Of a stretch of DNA of 64,000 nt, positions 36,966 to 49,800 are shown piece after piece. This stretch comes from Parelaphostrongylus tenuis (taxonomy: Eukaryota; Nematoda; Chromadorea; Rhabditida; Metastrongylidae): the NCBI GenBank assembly GCA_019055375.1, contig JAHQIW010000109.1, forward strand, positions 30,732-94,731. Reading direction: 5' to 3'. The number at the start of each line of letters is the position of its first letter. The first letter of the stretch is position 1. Both the position numbers and the translations under genes were made by a program. The notes beneath the pieces are model-generated. The model was not told where the DNA came from, ran no database searches, and worked only from the letters and a program-made list of their open reading frames with translations.

Positions 36966-37829
36966 TTTTGCTCACCGCTCAATACTCTCAGATATGTATG
37001 AAACATCATGACACTGCGAGAAATGCTGTGAGAATACTAAATATCTCGGGTACACTTTATTGTTTTGAATGACACAGCACAATAATAATATATTTTCTGA
37101 CGTTTTGGTGGTTTTCCTTCCTCCAGAGCTTGGGAAAGTCAACTTGATCTGCATTCTCTTTGGTCGAATAGTTACACAACCTTAGCAGAAAGGCATAATA
37201 AGCAAAATCATAGTTGCAAAGCTTTCATAGGAAAGAGACGGTCTTTTGAAACATTTACCGTTCAGCTGTTTCTACATCGTCTAGTTATTTATTGAAGACA
37301 AGCCGCTCAGAGTCAAGCATAGAACAGGAATTGTTCAGCTCACGTCTAGGAAATTGGCCTGCGATAAGGTGAGGTGCGTTGCATGCCATCATGGACAGTC
37401 TTCTTGCGGTTATTTTTAAATTCTAGTGGTTATCCAAAAAGCTTCAAAAGCCTTTTGCACAGCTGCTTTGGAGTTTGTGTGAGGACGGCAAAGTCCCTCT
37501 ATTGTGCTTTTATTACCCATGCCTCTACTGTAAAGTATTTTGATCGTACCAGCTAGGTGCTTTTTTCACACGTGCAAATGCTGTAATCATTTAGTCAAGA
37601 CTTTGGCCTCCGCATGTCTTGCAAGGATTTTGTGTAGAGTACCAGATTTTATGTAATTGCCATATCCACCGTTTGAGCAAATTATTCGGTTTTTCCTTTC
37701 GTTGCGACAACCACAGCACAGGTCACGGACAAATTGGCGCATGAAAAAATTTCTGGGTAATCTCATCTGCCGTATTGTCCAAATCTGTCCTGTCTAAGCA
37801 GGTCATATAACTGACATTATTCAAGGCCC

Positions 37830-39415
37830 TTGATGGAGATTTTAACCCAAAATTGCATCTAGAAGAACGCCTGGGAAACGTCATATTGAGACCCACGGAC
37901 TAGAATGGAATGAGCAGGGTGAGAGGCTTTCTGAGCTTATCATGACGACCCAAACTATCCGTGGTAACTCACAATTTCAAAGCCTCACTCTCAACGATGG
38001 ATATTGGACTACCCTAATGTAGAGTAGCATAACTCCATAGACCACATCTTGCTAAATCGGATGCTTTGCCTGACCAATCTCGCTGTTCATCCTAAAATCT
38101 ACATGGGAACAGACCATCGCCTTCTTTGCGCAATCTTCCGTTTTCCGCGGAAAGAAGATGGCTCTTGGGAAGATACCGATGTCGACAGCATCGACGAAGA
38201 ATACGACTGGTTCGCGAAATATCTTCACGTTATCGCTATGAAAGCCGAGAGTTCTGAAGTCACAAAAAGGCACTTCTCTCCGCAGACATTCGAGCTGATA
38301 CGTCAACGTCGAATCGCCCGAGCTACAGACAACCGAAACTTTACGTCGGAACCTGCGAAACGCTGTGCAGAAGCGATAGCTCAAAGAGATACGAGCAGCA
38401 GTTATGGCGGAAACTGCAGAAGCTGAGAAGAGCACTGGCAAAGCCTAGCGAGGTTTCGCCAAATATAAGATCAAGATCCCTGGTGGAACACTTACAGCTA
38501 CCAGAATGGCAATGAAAAAAATTATCCATCGGTACTACTCAGATCTTTTCGCTAACCACGTCCACCTACCGTCATACAAATTAAAAGAGAATGAATCTGT
38601 CGTTCCGGCGGTCCTCCCTTCCGAAATACGGCACACTGTATCGTCAGTGAAGAACAGAAGATTACCCGGTTCAAACAGGATTAGACCAGAGCATCTGAAA
38701 GACCTACCGCCAATTTTCATCAACACCCTGGCTCGGCTTTTAACTCGCTACCTGTCGAAATACAAGGTTCCCATTCAGTGGAAAACCAGCAAAACCGTGT
38801 TGCTGTTCAAAGAGGGAGACCTTTACGACATAGGAATTTATCGCAGAATCTGATTGCTGTCCGTTGTCTATAAACTATTCACTCGAGTCATCCTGAACAG
38901 AACCGACAGAACACTAGAGAAAAGAAAGCCATGTGAACAAGCAGGGTTGAGAAATTTATAGTACCATAGACCACATCTACACGAACACAAGACTCATTGA
39001 AGTCTCATGAGAGTACAGATTACCGCTCTGTCTCTTTTTCGTCGACCTTAAGAAAGTCTTTGACTCAGTGGAAAGAGAAGCGGTTATAGAGGTTATGGAC
39101 GACAGGGTGTCACTATTTGGTGCGAAACGATCTTTCATGAGCTATATAATGGTTTCACGACCAAAATATCACCATTCTACAACAATATTACCATCGGCGT
39201 AAGAAGAGGAATTCGACAGTGCGATGCAGTTTTGCCGAAATCATTCACAGCTGCTCTCAAAAATGTCAAGCGAACATTAGAATGGGACGATGTGGGAGTG
39301 AAAATTGACGGTTGACAACTATGCCATCTTTGCTTCACAGATGACATCGTCCTCATAACACCTAATATCAGCAGGCAGAACGATCGTTTTCCGATTTCGA
39401 CAATTTTATGCATGA
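37830..39415 (+). mobile_element. RTE-clade LINE fragment, 5' and 3' truncated (copy C)
   Basis: It begins in the endonuclease C-terminus (THGLEWNEQGERLSELIMTT, then TIRGNSQFQ). It continues through HILLNRMLCLTNLAVHPK, GTDHRLLCAIFRF and the linker into the reverse transcriptase (LPSEIRHTVSSVKNRRLPGS, WKTSKTVLLFKEGDLYDIG, TDDIVLITPNIS as a decayed FADD box). It stops shortly after that box, with no C-terminal domain or tail. Several frameshifts and stops make it dead. The missing 3' end is unusual for a LINE and points to a later deletion at the junction with the orphan family intron. Confidence 0.86.
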
Positions 39416-39459
39416 GAATGGAACTGGTTACGCAATAGCGATTGCTTTGAATTTATTAC

Positions 39460-39550
39460 CTTGATCTGGTGACATAACTCCACATCCCCACGCCGTCACA
39501 AATGGCTCCGGTAATATCATAAGTGGACTGCTGGTCGGAAATATTGCCAT
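39460..39550 (-). pseudogene. Orphan exon 1 of the secreted family
   Basis: A 91-nt open exon starts with ATG and encodes a leader (LMILPEPFVTAWGCGVMSPD) and a Gln, followed by a G|GTAATA donor in the same phase as the other first exons. The 5' flank (about 39580-39800) resembles the flanks upstream of members 1, 2, 3 and 5, so more than the exon was duplicated. Intron-like sequence related to intron 1 of members 1 and 5 continues only to about 39420. A truncated RTE element then begins and no exons 2-5 were found downstream. This is the remnant of a sixth member, interrupted or partly deleted. Confidence 0.7.
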
Positions 39551-39579
39551 CTTTGAAAGACTGTTGATTTCTAGATTCT

Positions 39580-39800
39580 GAAATTATTGAACACGCAGTT
39601 GATAACGAATTATCTATTTCTTTGCATCAGATCACTCTTGAGGCAAGAAGGAATTCGGAAGTCGGCATGTGAGTGTTCGTAGCATCAGTGTGGCAGATGT
39701 TCTCGCATCTATCTACTTCATCCAGAATTTTAGAGGTATCTTAAGCATAAAGTCCAAGTTACAATTGATCGAATTCAATTTTATCGGTTCTACTAAGCGA
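39580..39800 (-). promoter_or_regulatory. Conserved 5' flank of the family, orphan copy
   Basis: Blocks such as CATCTATCTACTTCATCC...TTTTAGAGGTA and a following TAAAGTCCAAGTTACA recur upstream of member 1 (15790-15880), member 2 (mirror), member 3 (32320-32420) and member 5 (61150-61260). This flank may hold the promoter. Confidence 0.45.
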
Positions 39801-40637
39801 GAGCATATCCGAATTCTGTCAAGAAATCTATGCCAAATGATGAGCAACGAGGTACGTAGAAACGGTTTCCACAAAAAACTCTACTACATGAGCCAGCAAT
39901 TTGGGTGCCAAAGCCTGTGCTGAGTTCCCACCATCCCGTCTCCATTTCCAGTATATGAAATTCTCGCAGTTCCATTAAATGAAGGATTCAAGGTGAACAA
40001 AACGTCACCCTATAAATTGACTGCAAGAAAACTTCTGAAAAGGAAATCGATTGAGAGAAATGAGTCCAAACTTCCAATAAAGAATATTGACAGCAAATTT
40101 GAAAGCGGTGGAAGTCACATTCGTTATGCTACTACCACTACAAAATCTTTGTTACTGAAGGAAGGCTGACTAAGGGCCGGATGACAAAACTCCTTTAAAT
40201 TTTTACTGTAGAGAAGAATTCGGTCTGGGGTAAGGTGGCTCTATAAATCCATGATATGAAACGGAAAAAAGAAACTGCTCAAGAATTAGCTATAGTAAAT
40301 ATAATCGCACTGCGGCACTAAGTTCCGATGTGGAACAAGAAAGGTGCTGTCTTGCTTCTATTGCCAAGGTATGGCGATCAGAAAGGAAGTAGACGCTCTC
40401 AAGATTGCAACCAAACTAACACTGTGCACGGGCTTCCTTAGTCACCATTTTAGGCGTACCAAATTTTCATTGGAGATGGCTGCTTATGGAGTGCTCTCGA
40501 TTCCGCGTATTTGTTTCACAGTTTCTACATAAAGCAAAATCCATTATTGCACATCTAGTGTAGGAAGTCCGCATCCACTTCTATTACTATTACAGACTCT
40601 ACAGATCTTTCTCGTTACTGCAGACGTTTGAAAAAAG

Positions 40638-41279
40638 GGTACTGTTCTACTATGGCGGCTCCCGCCACTTGAGGTCTTCGGTATAAGCGTACTCTTTGCT
40701 GTTGTATGATCATCTGATAGCTCAAACCAAGTGAATTTTGAAGGTATATTTTATTTCTCATATTGCTTGTTTTTAACGCTGTACCAGTCAAAATGAGACT
40801 TTGTTTCAAATTTAAAGATTTCTCGCCCGGTAAAAGTTTCTTCAAAGAACTCTAACCAGTAGATAAAGCAGATTTTCCCGATTAAGAAAATATGTTTACT
40901 CCTAGGTATTACAACTGTACACACGTTCTAGCCGACTAGAAATGCTCACTGAGTGTGAAACTCAATATTTTTTTGGCCGTTACAAAGCTCGAAGAAGTCC
41001 TTTCCAAAAGCCAAATATACCACTATAATCGGAAAAATTTTCTCTATATAACAGTTGAATGCTCATTACAATAAAATTTTTGTCTGGTAAGAAATCTTCA
41101 AATGAAAAATGAAATCTTATTTTGACTGATACGGTGCCAAAAATAAGCTATTTGAAAATTAAACATGCCATTGGAAATTTACTTGATTTGAGCCATAGAT
41201 AAACTACACATACGTTTGCAGAAGCAAAAACACGTATTTACCGAAGACCTTAATTAGCGCCCCATAGTAGAACAATACC
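40638..41279. mobile_element. Foldback element, copy 2
   Basis: Ends GGTACTGTTCTACTATG and CCATAGTAGAACAATACC; the arms match those of 1169-1831. The central segment is present in the opposite orientation (CGACTAGAAATGCTCACTGA). Confidence 0.82.
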
Positions 41280-43460
41280 AAAAATAGTCTTCAGAAAAGT
41301 TTGAAATGTTGTTATCTAATAGTAACCGGCCTGCGAAATCCAATCACTACTTTATTTTTTTAAACATCTCTAGCATTTTGCATCAAAACACCGCTTGATT
41401 TAATGGATCCTACTAGATAGATCTGTGCGGAACTTCATTCACGACCATTCAAAGCTTTTAAGTGATGGATAACACTAAACTGCTCTTCAGTTTGCAGAAT
41501 TGCTGCTCAACATCTGATGGAGTGAGCATCGTTTTTTTGAGAAGTGCTTTCAGACCAACGATTTCTACTATGCAGAGTCAAAAATATTAAGCAAAAACTT
41601 CTTTCAATGTTTGTGGTAAATGACGGCAATGATTGAGGCAGTACATATGGTCAATTCCTGTTCGTCGCAGAGAGATTTTTCGTTCTACTCCGACTCGCAA
41701 CCTAATTAATTCGTCCCATCCATCTCGTGGATGACAAATAGAAAGCATTGTGGGCGCTGTCGAATTACCGGCTATGTCATGACTTTGTACGGCTTCTGAA
41801 TAGTGCTAAATCAGAAGTTCTTTGTGGCACCACTTCCTTGTTGCACCAGTTCCGTGTTGTTTTAGTTCAATAGCTGAACGACGATCTATTTTGCTTATTG
41901 CATCTTCCTTGCACTTCCACTACTATACTCTACTGAGTCGACAACTTTCGACAAGTAAAAAAGATCTTACAAAGTTAACAATTTTTTTATTGAGAGCGTA
42001 TAATTGCTTGACATTCTAAAAATCCTCAGCTACCTTATGGGTGCCTTAATGATACATGAAAGCAAGCTCTATCACATAATCCAAGTCAGAATGAGAATCT
42101 TATGTAGTTTGATAGAAAATTTCGATAAGTGAAAAAGAACTTAAATAGCTAATGCCTGAATTTGAAGAGGTCTTGGGAATTCAATCACCATGCTCGTCAA
42201 TTATGAGCCTTTATCCTTTACCATATACTGAAAGAGGCGCATTCATGTTCCTACAAAGACATGACGCAATAGAAAGCGAACTTTTGTGCAAGAAAGCAAT
42301 GAGTGCGGTCCACAGAATTTTTGGCGATGTTACGAGCATAGCCTCTTCAGTCAAGACACACCCTAAGCGTCGAGTGCGAAATCCAATCATCTTTTGGCTG
42401 CCACAGCGCACTGGAAAGCCTGTTTCAAAAACCAAAGATATCAAAGGAATCGTTGAAATTCGCTCTATTTAATGAGTGTCGGAAGTTCAAAGAATTAACT
42501 TTGTCCGCTTTCTCTGCAAATCGTGAAGAAATTGCAAGATTTGATGTCTCTCTATAAACATCTGTCTTAATTAGAAATTTGAAGCTTTTGAAAGGTGATC
42601 AAAGAAAATATAGTTTGGTGTTACGTTACTCACGTTCTTATAGCGTCCATTTCTGTTTTTTGCTTGACAAACTAATGATGTTTTTTCGCTTAAAAACAAA
42701 GTATCACCATTTATGTCTTTTCTCTACTACCAATGAAATTTCACTCCACTTCTGCTCTTCTTCAAACTGATAGATTCTTAAATGCATCTTGTTCCACGAT
42801 TGTTTCTGATCCTCTAGTGTACTTTTTCACATGTCCTCTTCCTCGCTCTTAGTCTCACCACTGATAAATGATATCTCCCAGTAGTACAAGAAAGGACAGC
42901 TATTAAAATCACTGTTGAATAATTAGATCTTCCTCTCCCAGAACTTCATTCCTAAGAACAATCTACACCAAAAGATGCGCTTTGATTTGTCAAGCGATAT
43001 GTTCTTTAACAGATTCTCTCACAAAATAGCCTTCGTAACGACGACGCTCCATCGATTGTGAATTTCATTGCTTTTGGGAAAAGCAAATTTTTATGTCTTA
43101 GCAACACGAATGAGATGGTGGGAATAAGACTTGGGCCGTGACAGTTGTTGTAGTGGTCCATTCGGTTAAGCTTTGGTTTAGTGAAGCTTTCCTTTTCTCA
43201 TTTTCATTCATCATCTGAAACTACTTATATAAGTTTCTTGATAACAGAATTAGCCATGGAATTGATTTGGAGACTTTCATTTTGAAATGAACAGGCCGAT
43301 GACCTTTAAAACACGTCCAGAAAGCAAAAAGCAGCAAAAACAACAGCTTCATGACTTCGTTGATTAAAAGTGCTGAACGCAAGATCCCTTCTCTCCTTAA
43401 TAGTGATCGAGTTTAGTAGGAGACTGATTGTTTGCAATTGAATCTACATTATTTGCTGTG
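41280..43460. other. Intergenic upstream of member 4
   Basis: Contains the arm-derived repeat at 42190-42480. Otherwise nothing recognised, and no clear copy of the family 5' flank was seen. Confidence 0.45.
42190..42480 (+). repeat. Third copy of part of the palindrome arm
   Basis: Resembles 14035-14300 and its mirror in the right arm: AAAGAGGCGCATTCATGTTC, GCGGTCCACAGAATTTTTGG, AGTGCGAAATCCAATC. A 106-codon open frame here is not shared with the arms and is not called as a gene. Confidence 0.6.
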
Positions 43461-43468
43461 CTTTTTAG
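43461..43468 (+). promoter_or_regulatory. Candidate trans-splice acceptor of member 4
   Basis: CTTTTTAG, followed by AAGCCTTAAA, lies 27 nt upstream of the ATG. Member 3 has TTTTAG followed by AAGCTTAAAG in the same place. No in-frame upstream exon is evident, so spliced-leader addition is a reasonable inference. Confidence 0.5.
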
Positions 43469-43494
43469 AAGCCTTAAAACAATAGTCTATAATC

Positions 43495-46400
43495 ATGAAG
43501 AAACTTTCGCTCTCTCTATTTTCGCTGCTAGCCACAGTCGCAGACATGTCGGGATGTGGAGTGATGCCAGAAGGTCAAGGTAATTGGTAGAATTATTATA
43601 TTAGAGCAGAATTATGCAACATGAACCATAGAGCTGTGAGCTTTAATGGGAGACACGATATTTAGTAGTTTATAGCATCATGAATTTTCAAAAGCAGACG
43701 TAATGCCGAAATGACATTAATTAATAAAAGTGAAAGGCGAAAAAAACAGCCTTGAAAACACATCCAACAGAGAACTTGGTTTTTCTATTTTACACCAAAC
43801 CTACTGAATTTCGTTCCAGCAATGACAAGGAACTTCACTGTGACCGGCTTTAGATTACCAACGGCCATGGTTTTCACTGCTTCATCCAGTGCGGCTGCTC
43901 AGCTTCCTGGTGGAATTGCGGCTACTTCGGATGGTGTCAAATCATTCGTGTCTCGTCTTGTGATGCAAACAGTAAGTTCAGGATTTGAACCTGTAAGACT
44001 GCTCTTCTTCGTGATTTTATGAGAATGAAATGATCTCAGATTTTCTGAAATTTGTCAGCATCATGGTTTTAAAAGATTTGTAAATGTAGATTGACGTAAT
44101 TCATTGAAAAATGCTTCCATATGAACATTATTAGCTAATAAAAGGGTTTGTTCTTGAGACCACTGATGTTCTCGAAAGGCAGGGTCGTAGCGCACGTCTA
44201 CCTGATCCGATAATCTCAGGCGTTTTGAATCAGCTCATGGTTCAGATCAGTTATGATCCTTCGGAATGCAAAACCGTCACTGTTGATCCAACTGCGGCAT
44301 GTAGGCTTTCAATTCTTAATATCAGATAATGAGGATATGGATTTGTATGAAAGAGCACTCAAAGTAACTACGCAGTCTTCAGTAATGTTACATAGGCATC
44401 TCGTGTTGAAATAGAGGTGCAGATGTCTTATCGCCGGAGAAAACTTACAAAATTTTCTCTGCAATTCATCAAGTGTTTTGGGCGTGGTTGACTGTGTATC
44501 ACATTTTCTACTAGTATTATTATACATTAATATCATTTTAGAACATCGTCAATAGCCTGTTAACGGTAGACCTCTTAAATAAGCGTAATACTCTTCTTCA
44601 CTCCCGATCATGCGGGCATAGCACCTTATCTCTCTCAATTCCGAGAATCGTACCATACATTTCTGAGATCCTCCTGTATACCATAAATGCTGGTTACTGT
44701 CTATATTAATCACTCGTGAGCACCCATTTACTCTACCCCAAGATTCCAGAGAGAATCGGCAGCATTTGTGAAGACGAGATCCAGCATCGGTCGAAGTCAG
44801 AAGCAGAACTGTAGTTTACCATCGAGAATGCATGAGAACAATGCATAATGCGTAAAAAAGTAGCTAACAATTATTTTAGGATTGTCCAGTTTATTCGGCA
44901 ATTTTCTGTTCTTTCAGATTATCATTTAACTCTTCGGGACAAACGTTTTTCTGCTACTTTCAAAATTTTAGTAATTTTGCGAAAGCTTGAGTTAACGAAT
45001 CCAACGGTGCTTTTGGTTTACGAAAGGACTTACTGATGCGTTGCAGCAGCAAAAATAAAATTCAGCTTCACGTTTGACGCTCATTATCAAGCATTTTCCT
45101 TATTCTAGAACTTTTTTCTCCGTCTCGTAAAAGTTTTCGATGCTTTGCTATGGTTGTGAAGGAGCTTTGTTCTTCCGTTTTATTGGCTTTTTTGAATTTT
45201 TATATAATAGTGTCAAATGAACCAGCAATCAAGTTTAAGCCTAAGCAACCCAGTCTTATAAACATAACCTTCTTTCCATCCTTCTAAGGCCCTGTGATGA
45301 TCTTTCTAGATCTAGCTTCAAAGTTATCCAACATCGTGCTACCACCTAAAACTTAAAAGTCTGTTGAAAATCCGTCCAAAATCTCCCTAGCTGAGTAGCA
45401 AGTAACATCGACTGTGAGAACTGAAGTCATCGTCACTGCTACAGCCCCTAAGATAGCATTTGAAAAGCTGAGTGCAGTTATGAGAAAATTATATGACCGA
45501 GAAAGTTGCTGAATAGACATAGAGGTTCATAGAAGCTAAAAGTTGTTTTGCCTAAAGTGTTAGAAAATGATCGTCGATAACACAGTCATACGTTAACTCT
45601 TGCATTACTTCCTGCCATGCCATTCTTTCACCGCTATATTTACGTGAGTGATAATAAGCGAATCACCCAAATCTAGTAACGAATTTCTTCAATGAATCGG
45701 AGTCAAATTTGTCAAAGATATCGATGCGGAAGCGCTATAGGAGCCTGTGAAAACCTCTTGGAGCAATCCAGGGTATTATTGGAGAAGGTGAAATTATTTT
45801 ATCTTGTCAATTTTGATCTAATTTTATTCCAGATGGAAATTAAAAATAACTAGTATATTTTTATTCCCAAAAAGCAATTCAGCAGTTTTTCTGTGCATAT
45901 AGAGAGTAAGGAAATATTTTAGATCACATACCGAAGAATTGAATTTCGTGCAGTAGCACGAAGGCTGGAGCGTCGTGGCCGAGTGGTTTTAATGCTCGTC
46001 GTGACTCGCGTGGAGTCGAACACCACCACCCCAAACTCTTCGCCAGTCAACAAGAGCTCCCTATGGAATGCCACTGCCAGGTTATCTTCGAAACTGCAAG
46101 GAGACATGCTCGACCAGTATTCTATGTCATTCATGAAGACGAAAGCGAACCAAGTGCTACAAGTATCGGGATCCGCACATTAAAAAATTGTGATGGCGGA
46201 TCGCATAAATGAATAAATACATAAAAACATCAAAGCTAACTTATGGTACGCATCAGCTGCATTACACCCGTATACAGTATCAGAAAAAGTGCACTTATAG
46301 AACATTGTAACCCTTGTTACAACACAATTAACAATATTTTCCACATTAATCAATTCATTGTGGAATGTAGATTGACAAAGATAAAACAGTCAAAACTATT

Positions 46401-46802
46401 TTTGTATCTGCCCGTCGTTTTAATTCAAACAAACGCTTGAATAGAAGAAGTTGGTTACAGTCGAGGGAGCAATGGCTATGAATCAGCCGCACTGCATTGT
46501 CGTCAGTGGCACGGTGACTGCCTTATGCACTAAGTCGGGACCGGCTATGTGTGATATAAGCGCGAACATGAATATCGGAGCAGTCGACACTAAACACTTC
46601 GCAATCTCAGGAAGTCTCACGGTTTGAATTACATACGTTTCTTCTTCAACTTTGTTTAAAAAATTCTGTGCAGACCACGAATATTGTCATGGTGAACTGG
46701 TCGAAAGAGATGTGGCAAAGTGTACTGAATAGAGCGCTTGGACTGTTGTCGTCGGGTCCATTCGCATCGCACTTTTTCTCAGCAATCGCTACCGTTAGCT
46801 AA
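43495..46802 (+). CDS. Member 4: predicted secreted protein of unknown family, intact, 222 aa
   Basis: The exons are 43495-43579, 43820-43971, 44159-44300, 46461-46621 and 46674-46802, totalling 669 nt in one open frame ending in TAA. Introns are 240, 187, 2160 and 52 nt, with phases as in the other members. Exon 1 encodes a signal peptide (MKKLSLSLFSLLATVADM) followed by CGVMPEGQ. Exon 2 has NFTVTGFRLPTAMVF and RLVMQT. Exon 3 has GRSARLPDPIISGVL and SECKT. Exon 4 has HCIVVSGTVTALC and MCDIS. Exon 5 has NWSKEMWQSVLNRALGLL then SHFFSAIATVS. A TTTTTAG acceptor 27 nt before the ATG may take a spliced leader, and AATAAA lies about 80 nt after the stop. Intron 3 carries a SINE of family B. It is the most diverged member in exon 2 and is transcribed away from member 3. 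Function unknown; likely secreted, from the leader and paired cysteines. Confidence 0.82.
45967..46228 (+). mobile_element. tRNA-derived SINE family B, best copy
   Basis: A tRNA-like head with A box GTGGCCGAGTGG and B box GGAGTCGAACACC is followed by a body with CTATGGAATGCCACTGCCAG and an A-rich AATAAATACATAAA tail. The head is of the Ser/Leu type by its A box. It lies in intron 3 of member 4. Confidence 0.8.
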
Positions 46803-46881
46803 AAGACGAGGATTAATCTGTGAATTGCTTAAACTAAACTGTGCAACATTTTGACTTTGTGTACTAGTACCAGTCAAAATT

Positions 46882-46887
46882 AATAAA
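46882..46887 (+). terminator. Polyadenylation signal of member 4
   Basis: AATAAA about 80 nt after the stop codon. Confidence 0.6.
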
Positions 46888-46889
46888 CT

Positions 46890-49559
46890 ATTCGGTCGCA
46901 AATATGTAGATTCATTTATTTATTTCTCTCATTAATTCTTCTGCACTATCGTTTTGTTTATTTTTTTTTACTTAAAACTGAGTTGATACCAAAGGCTGCG
47001 ATATGCCGAAGAATGTTCTAGTCACACTTGTATACGGACCGGACCATGGTAGACCATCGCTCGCCACTAAAAAAAAAAAGAAATGAGGATAACTGGCTCA
47101 CACCTCATGAAACGCCAAGATCCCATTCAAACGATTATGTCCACGATTTTTTGGGATTACCAGAGCATGCTATCTTGAGATCTACTCGATCACAAGCACC
47201 TACACTATTTTTTTTTAGATAAAAATCTCAATAACAGCTGGAAATCATTGGTTTTTTCAAGGATGTGGTTTTGTCCCTTTGAAAGAGGCAAGAGTGTGGT
47301 AGTCACAGGCGTTGATCTTGCCCGTATTATACACACAGAAGTTTATGATAATAAACTTGATTTCTATTGCCACACACCAATCTTCGTAACCGTTCGAAAG
47401 GCGCCCCGGTGAGGGTCATATTGACTCTCATTGTCCGCAAAGAAATATTTTCGGTACTAGGTTTCTTAAATCAATTTGCACTATAGTAGACTTTTTAATG
47501 CACTCGGGTTTTTTAGAAAGAAAGCAGTTACCGTTTGGACTATCTGCTCAAATACCATGTACTCTGACTGTCTATCTGAAACTCCAAATTACTTCCTTCT
47601 TCTCATATGGAACAAACAATGAGAACGTCGTTCATATGTTGCCAGTACAGTGTCGACATGTGAACGAGAACTGAAGCTTTCATTTCAGACGTAAAGGCGA
47701 TGACAAGGCTTGGTGCCAGTTGATGACGTATGACTAATCCTTAAGTTGCGACTAGTCAATTTCACTAAAATTTTTTCAAATGCTTATATAGTGTGTGGGT
47801 AGCCGCAAAGAGACTCTTGAACAACCTTATGACCTGTTCAGCAAAAAACAGGCTAATCATTTGCTGGTAATTGCTCTTTGCTCAAATAATAAAAGTAATT
47901 GGGGAGATCAACCCGCAGCTGAGACAGACGGAAACTATGTCGAGTAACTCAGACTAGAAGGATTTCACATCATACAGTGATAAGCAGATTTTTATTTTAA
48001 GAATTATGTTCATTTCGGTTATCCGCGAACAAATGAATATTCGCTGCACAAGAATTTATCATAGGAGTGTCAGTAATTATTCGAAAGTTTGATTCTCTGC
48101 TACAGCGAAAAGCAGCCATTTTTCGAAAGGACCCTTTTGCAAGGCATGCAAAATAGCATACTAGTACACAAAACAAATCAAATTTCACAACCGCCACGAG
48201 CCTTCTATCACACGTATAACTCGCTTAAAGGCATATGAACTTGTGGAGAAAATCCCGTAGTGTCTGTCAAGATTTTTATCAGAAGTTTCTTTCAAAGCGA
48301 GGAGGAAATCTCTTATTGAATAAGTTGCACCCCACATGTCTAACGCGTCAGGCTACCGATCGATCTCCTCGCCGTCTAGCCTGTAAAATTCGGTAAACAA
48401 GCTCGTCAAATATGTGGAACTCGATCTTATTTACACTGCTACACAACAATGAAGCGGTCTTTCCAGTAAATAAACAGCGTTGAAATCACTGAAACACGCT
48501 ATCGAAAGTTTACTAATAGTCTAAAGAGAGGGCTATGTCCAGCGAGGTGAAAAAGAAAAATAATTCTTTCTCCTTTAGCGCTATCAAAGAAGCTTTTCAA
48601 AAAGAAAACACATCATTGACTTCTTGGAGTATTGTACTACAGAAAGAGTACTAGAAGTCTAAGAAAGGAATCATGTTCAGCAAAATATAAGCAACATGAA
48701 AAAAACGCGCGGTGCATGTGAAACATGGTTTTATTCTGAGTGCTACAGGGCTATTAAAAATTTTTCAATAAACGGCCACGTAGGGCGTCAGTAGAGGTTG
48801 AAGATTTCGAATAATTACTAACACTACTACGAAAATCTATTGTTCAGCGAATGAGGTCGAATATTCATTAACTCACTCGAAATTATACGTACTTTATGTA
48901 GTGAAGAAAAAGGTCCGGACCGTATGTGTTAAGTGTGATGACTTTTGACCGAGCAAAGCGCTCCTGTCGATTAACACATCATAACGACTCTACTCAACAA
49001 GTGGGCCGTTGTCATTTCTGGAATGAAGATTAAGGATAACCCTCTCGCCACTGATGACGTTCCACTCATATCTTGGCATTCTCACGGTTGTGTTTGAGTG
49101 GTGAAATAAAAAAGTTTGAGCTTAGCGAATTTTACTACATTATCACCATAATTGAGTTCGATGCTGATTTGTGTACCTTGAATTGTTCTCAATGGCAGGT
49201 GATTGTTGATGTGACCGATAAAATGAAAACATGGCTGCGAGAATGTCAAAGCAAGCTCCTCAACAGATGTGAAGGATAGCGTGCGACTTTTTGGAGGGAA
49301 TAATCACACGTTTGAAGTCCACTTGGAGGTTTGAGTTTTGCTCATATGTCCGCATCCCTGTGATCAATGTGGTGTTCAAAACCATAATTGATCCAAAGAA
49401 TTTTTTAATGTTGATTGATGCCTCTCCACAATAAATTGGACAAAAGCCCGACGTACCTTACATCTTATGTTAAGTCTTCAACTAAGTTTTCCGAACGTGA
49501 TTCAAAAATGTGACAATTTATCTCTTCAAGTAATCAAACGTATCAAATGACATTAACCA
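46890..49559. other. Intergenic, unassigned
   Basis: No family exon and no transposon domain; short open frames only. Confidence 0.45.
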
Positions 49560-49800
49560 AAGTATTCTCCGTCTGCCTGAATGCAATTCTGCCAACGCTC
49601 CGGCACATGTCAAATCCGCTCTTATAAAACTCATTATTCTTCGATGCAAACCAACCAGTCAATTCTCGAGCAAACGATTGATGTCTTGAAACCTTTCTTC
49701 TTGTGCAACTAGTGCTCCAATGATCTGAAGAGATGGAAATCGAACGGAGACAGGCGTCTGGAGAATACGGTGGATGATCTAAGTGCTCACTTTTCTATTT
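49560..49800 (-). mobile_element. Mariner transposase relic (C-terminal part)
   Basis: On the minus strand it reads HLDHPPYSPDACLRS (region of the catalytic HPPYSPDxxPxDYHLF motif), then SFARELTGWFASKNNEFYKS and a CRSVGRIAFRQTE tail (equivalent of LPERWxKCIxxxGxYF). It is frameshifted and lacks the first two catalytic aspartates. Confidence 0.72.

Noticed and set aside
38052..38441. Open frame of 129 codons on the minus strand
   Set aside because: Antisense shadow of the RTE linker between endonuclease and reverse transcriptase.
42152..42472. Open frame of 106 codons on the plus strand
   Set aside because: Lies on a repeat shared with the palindrome arms, where the frame is not conserved.
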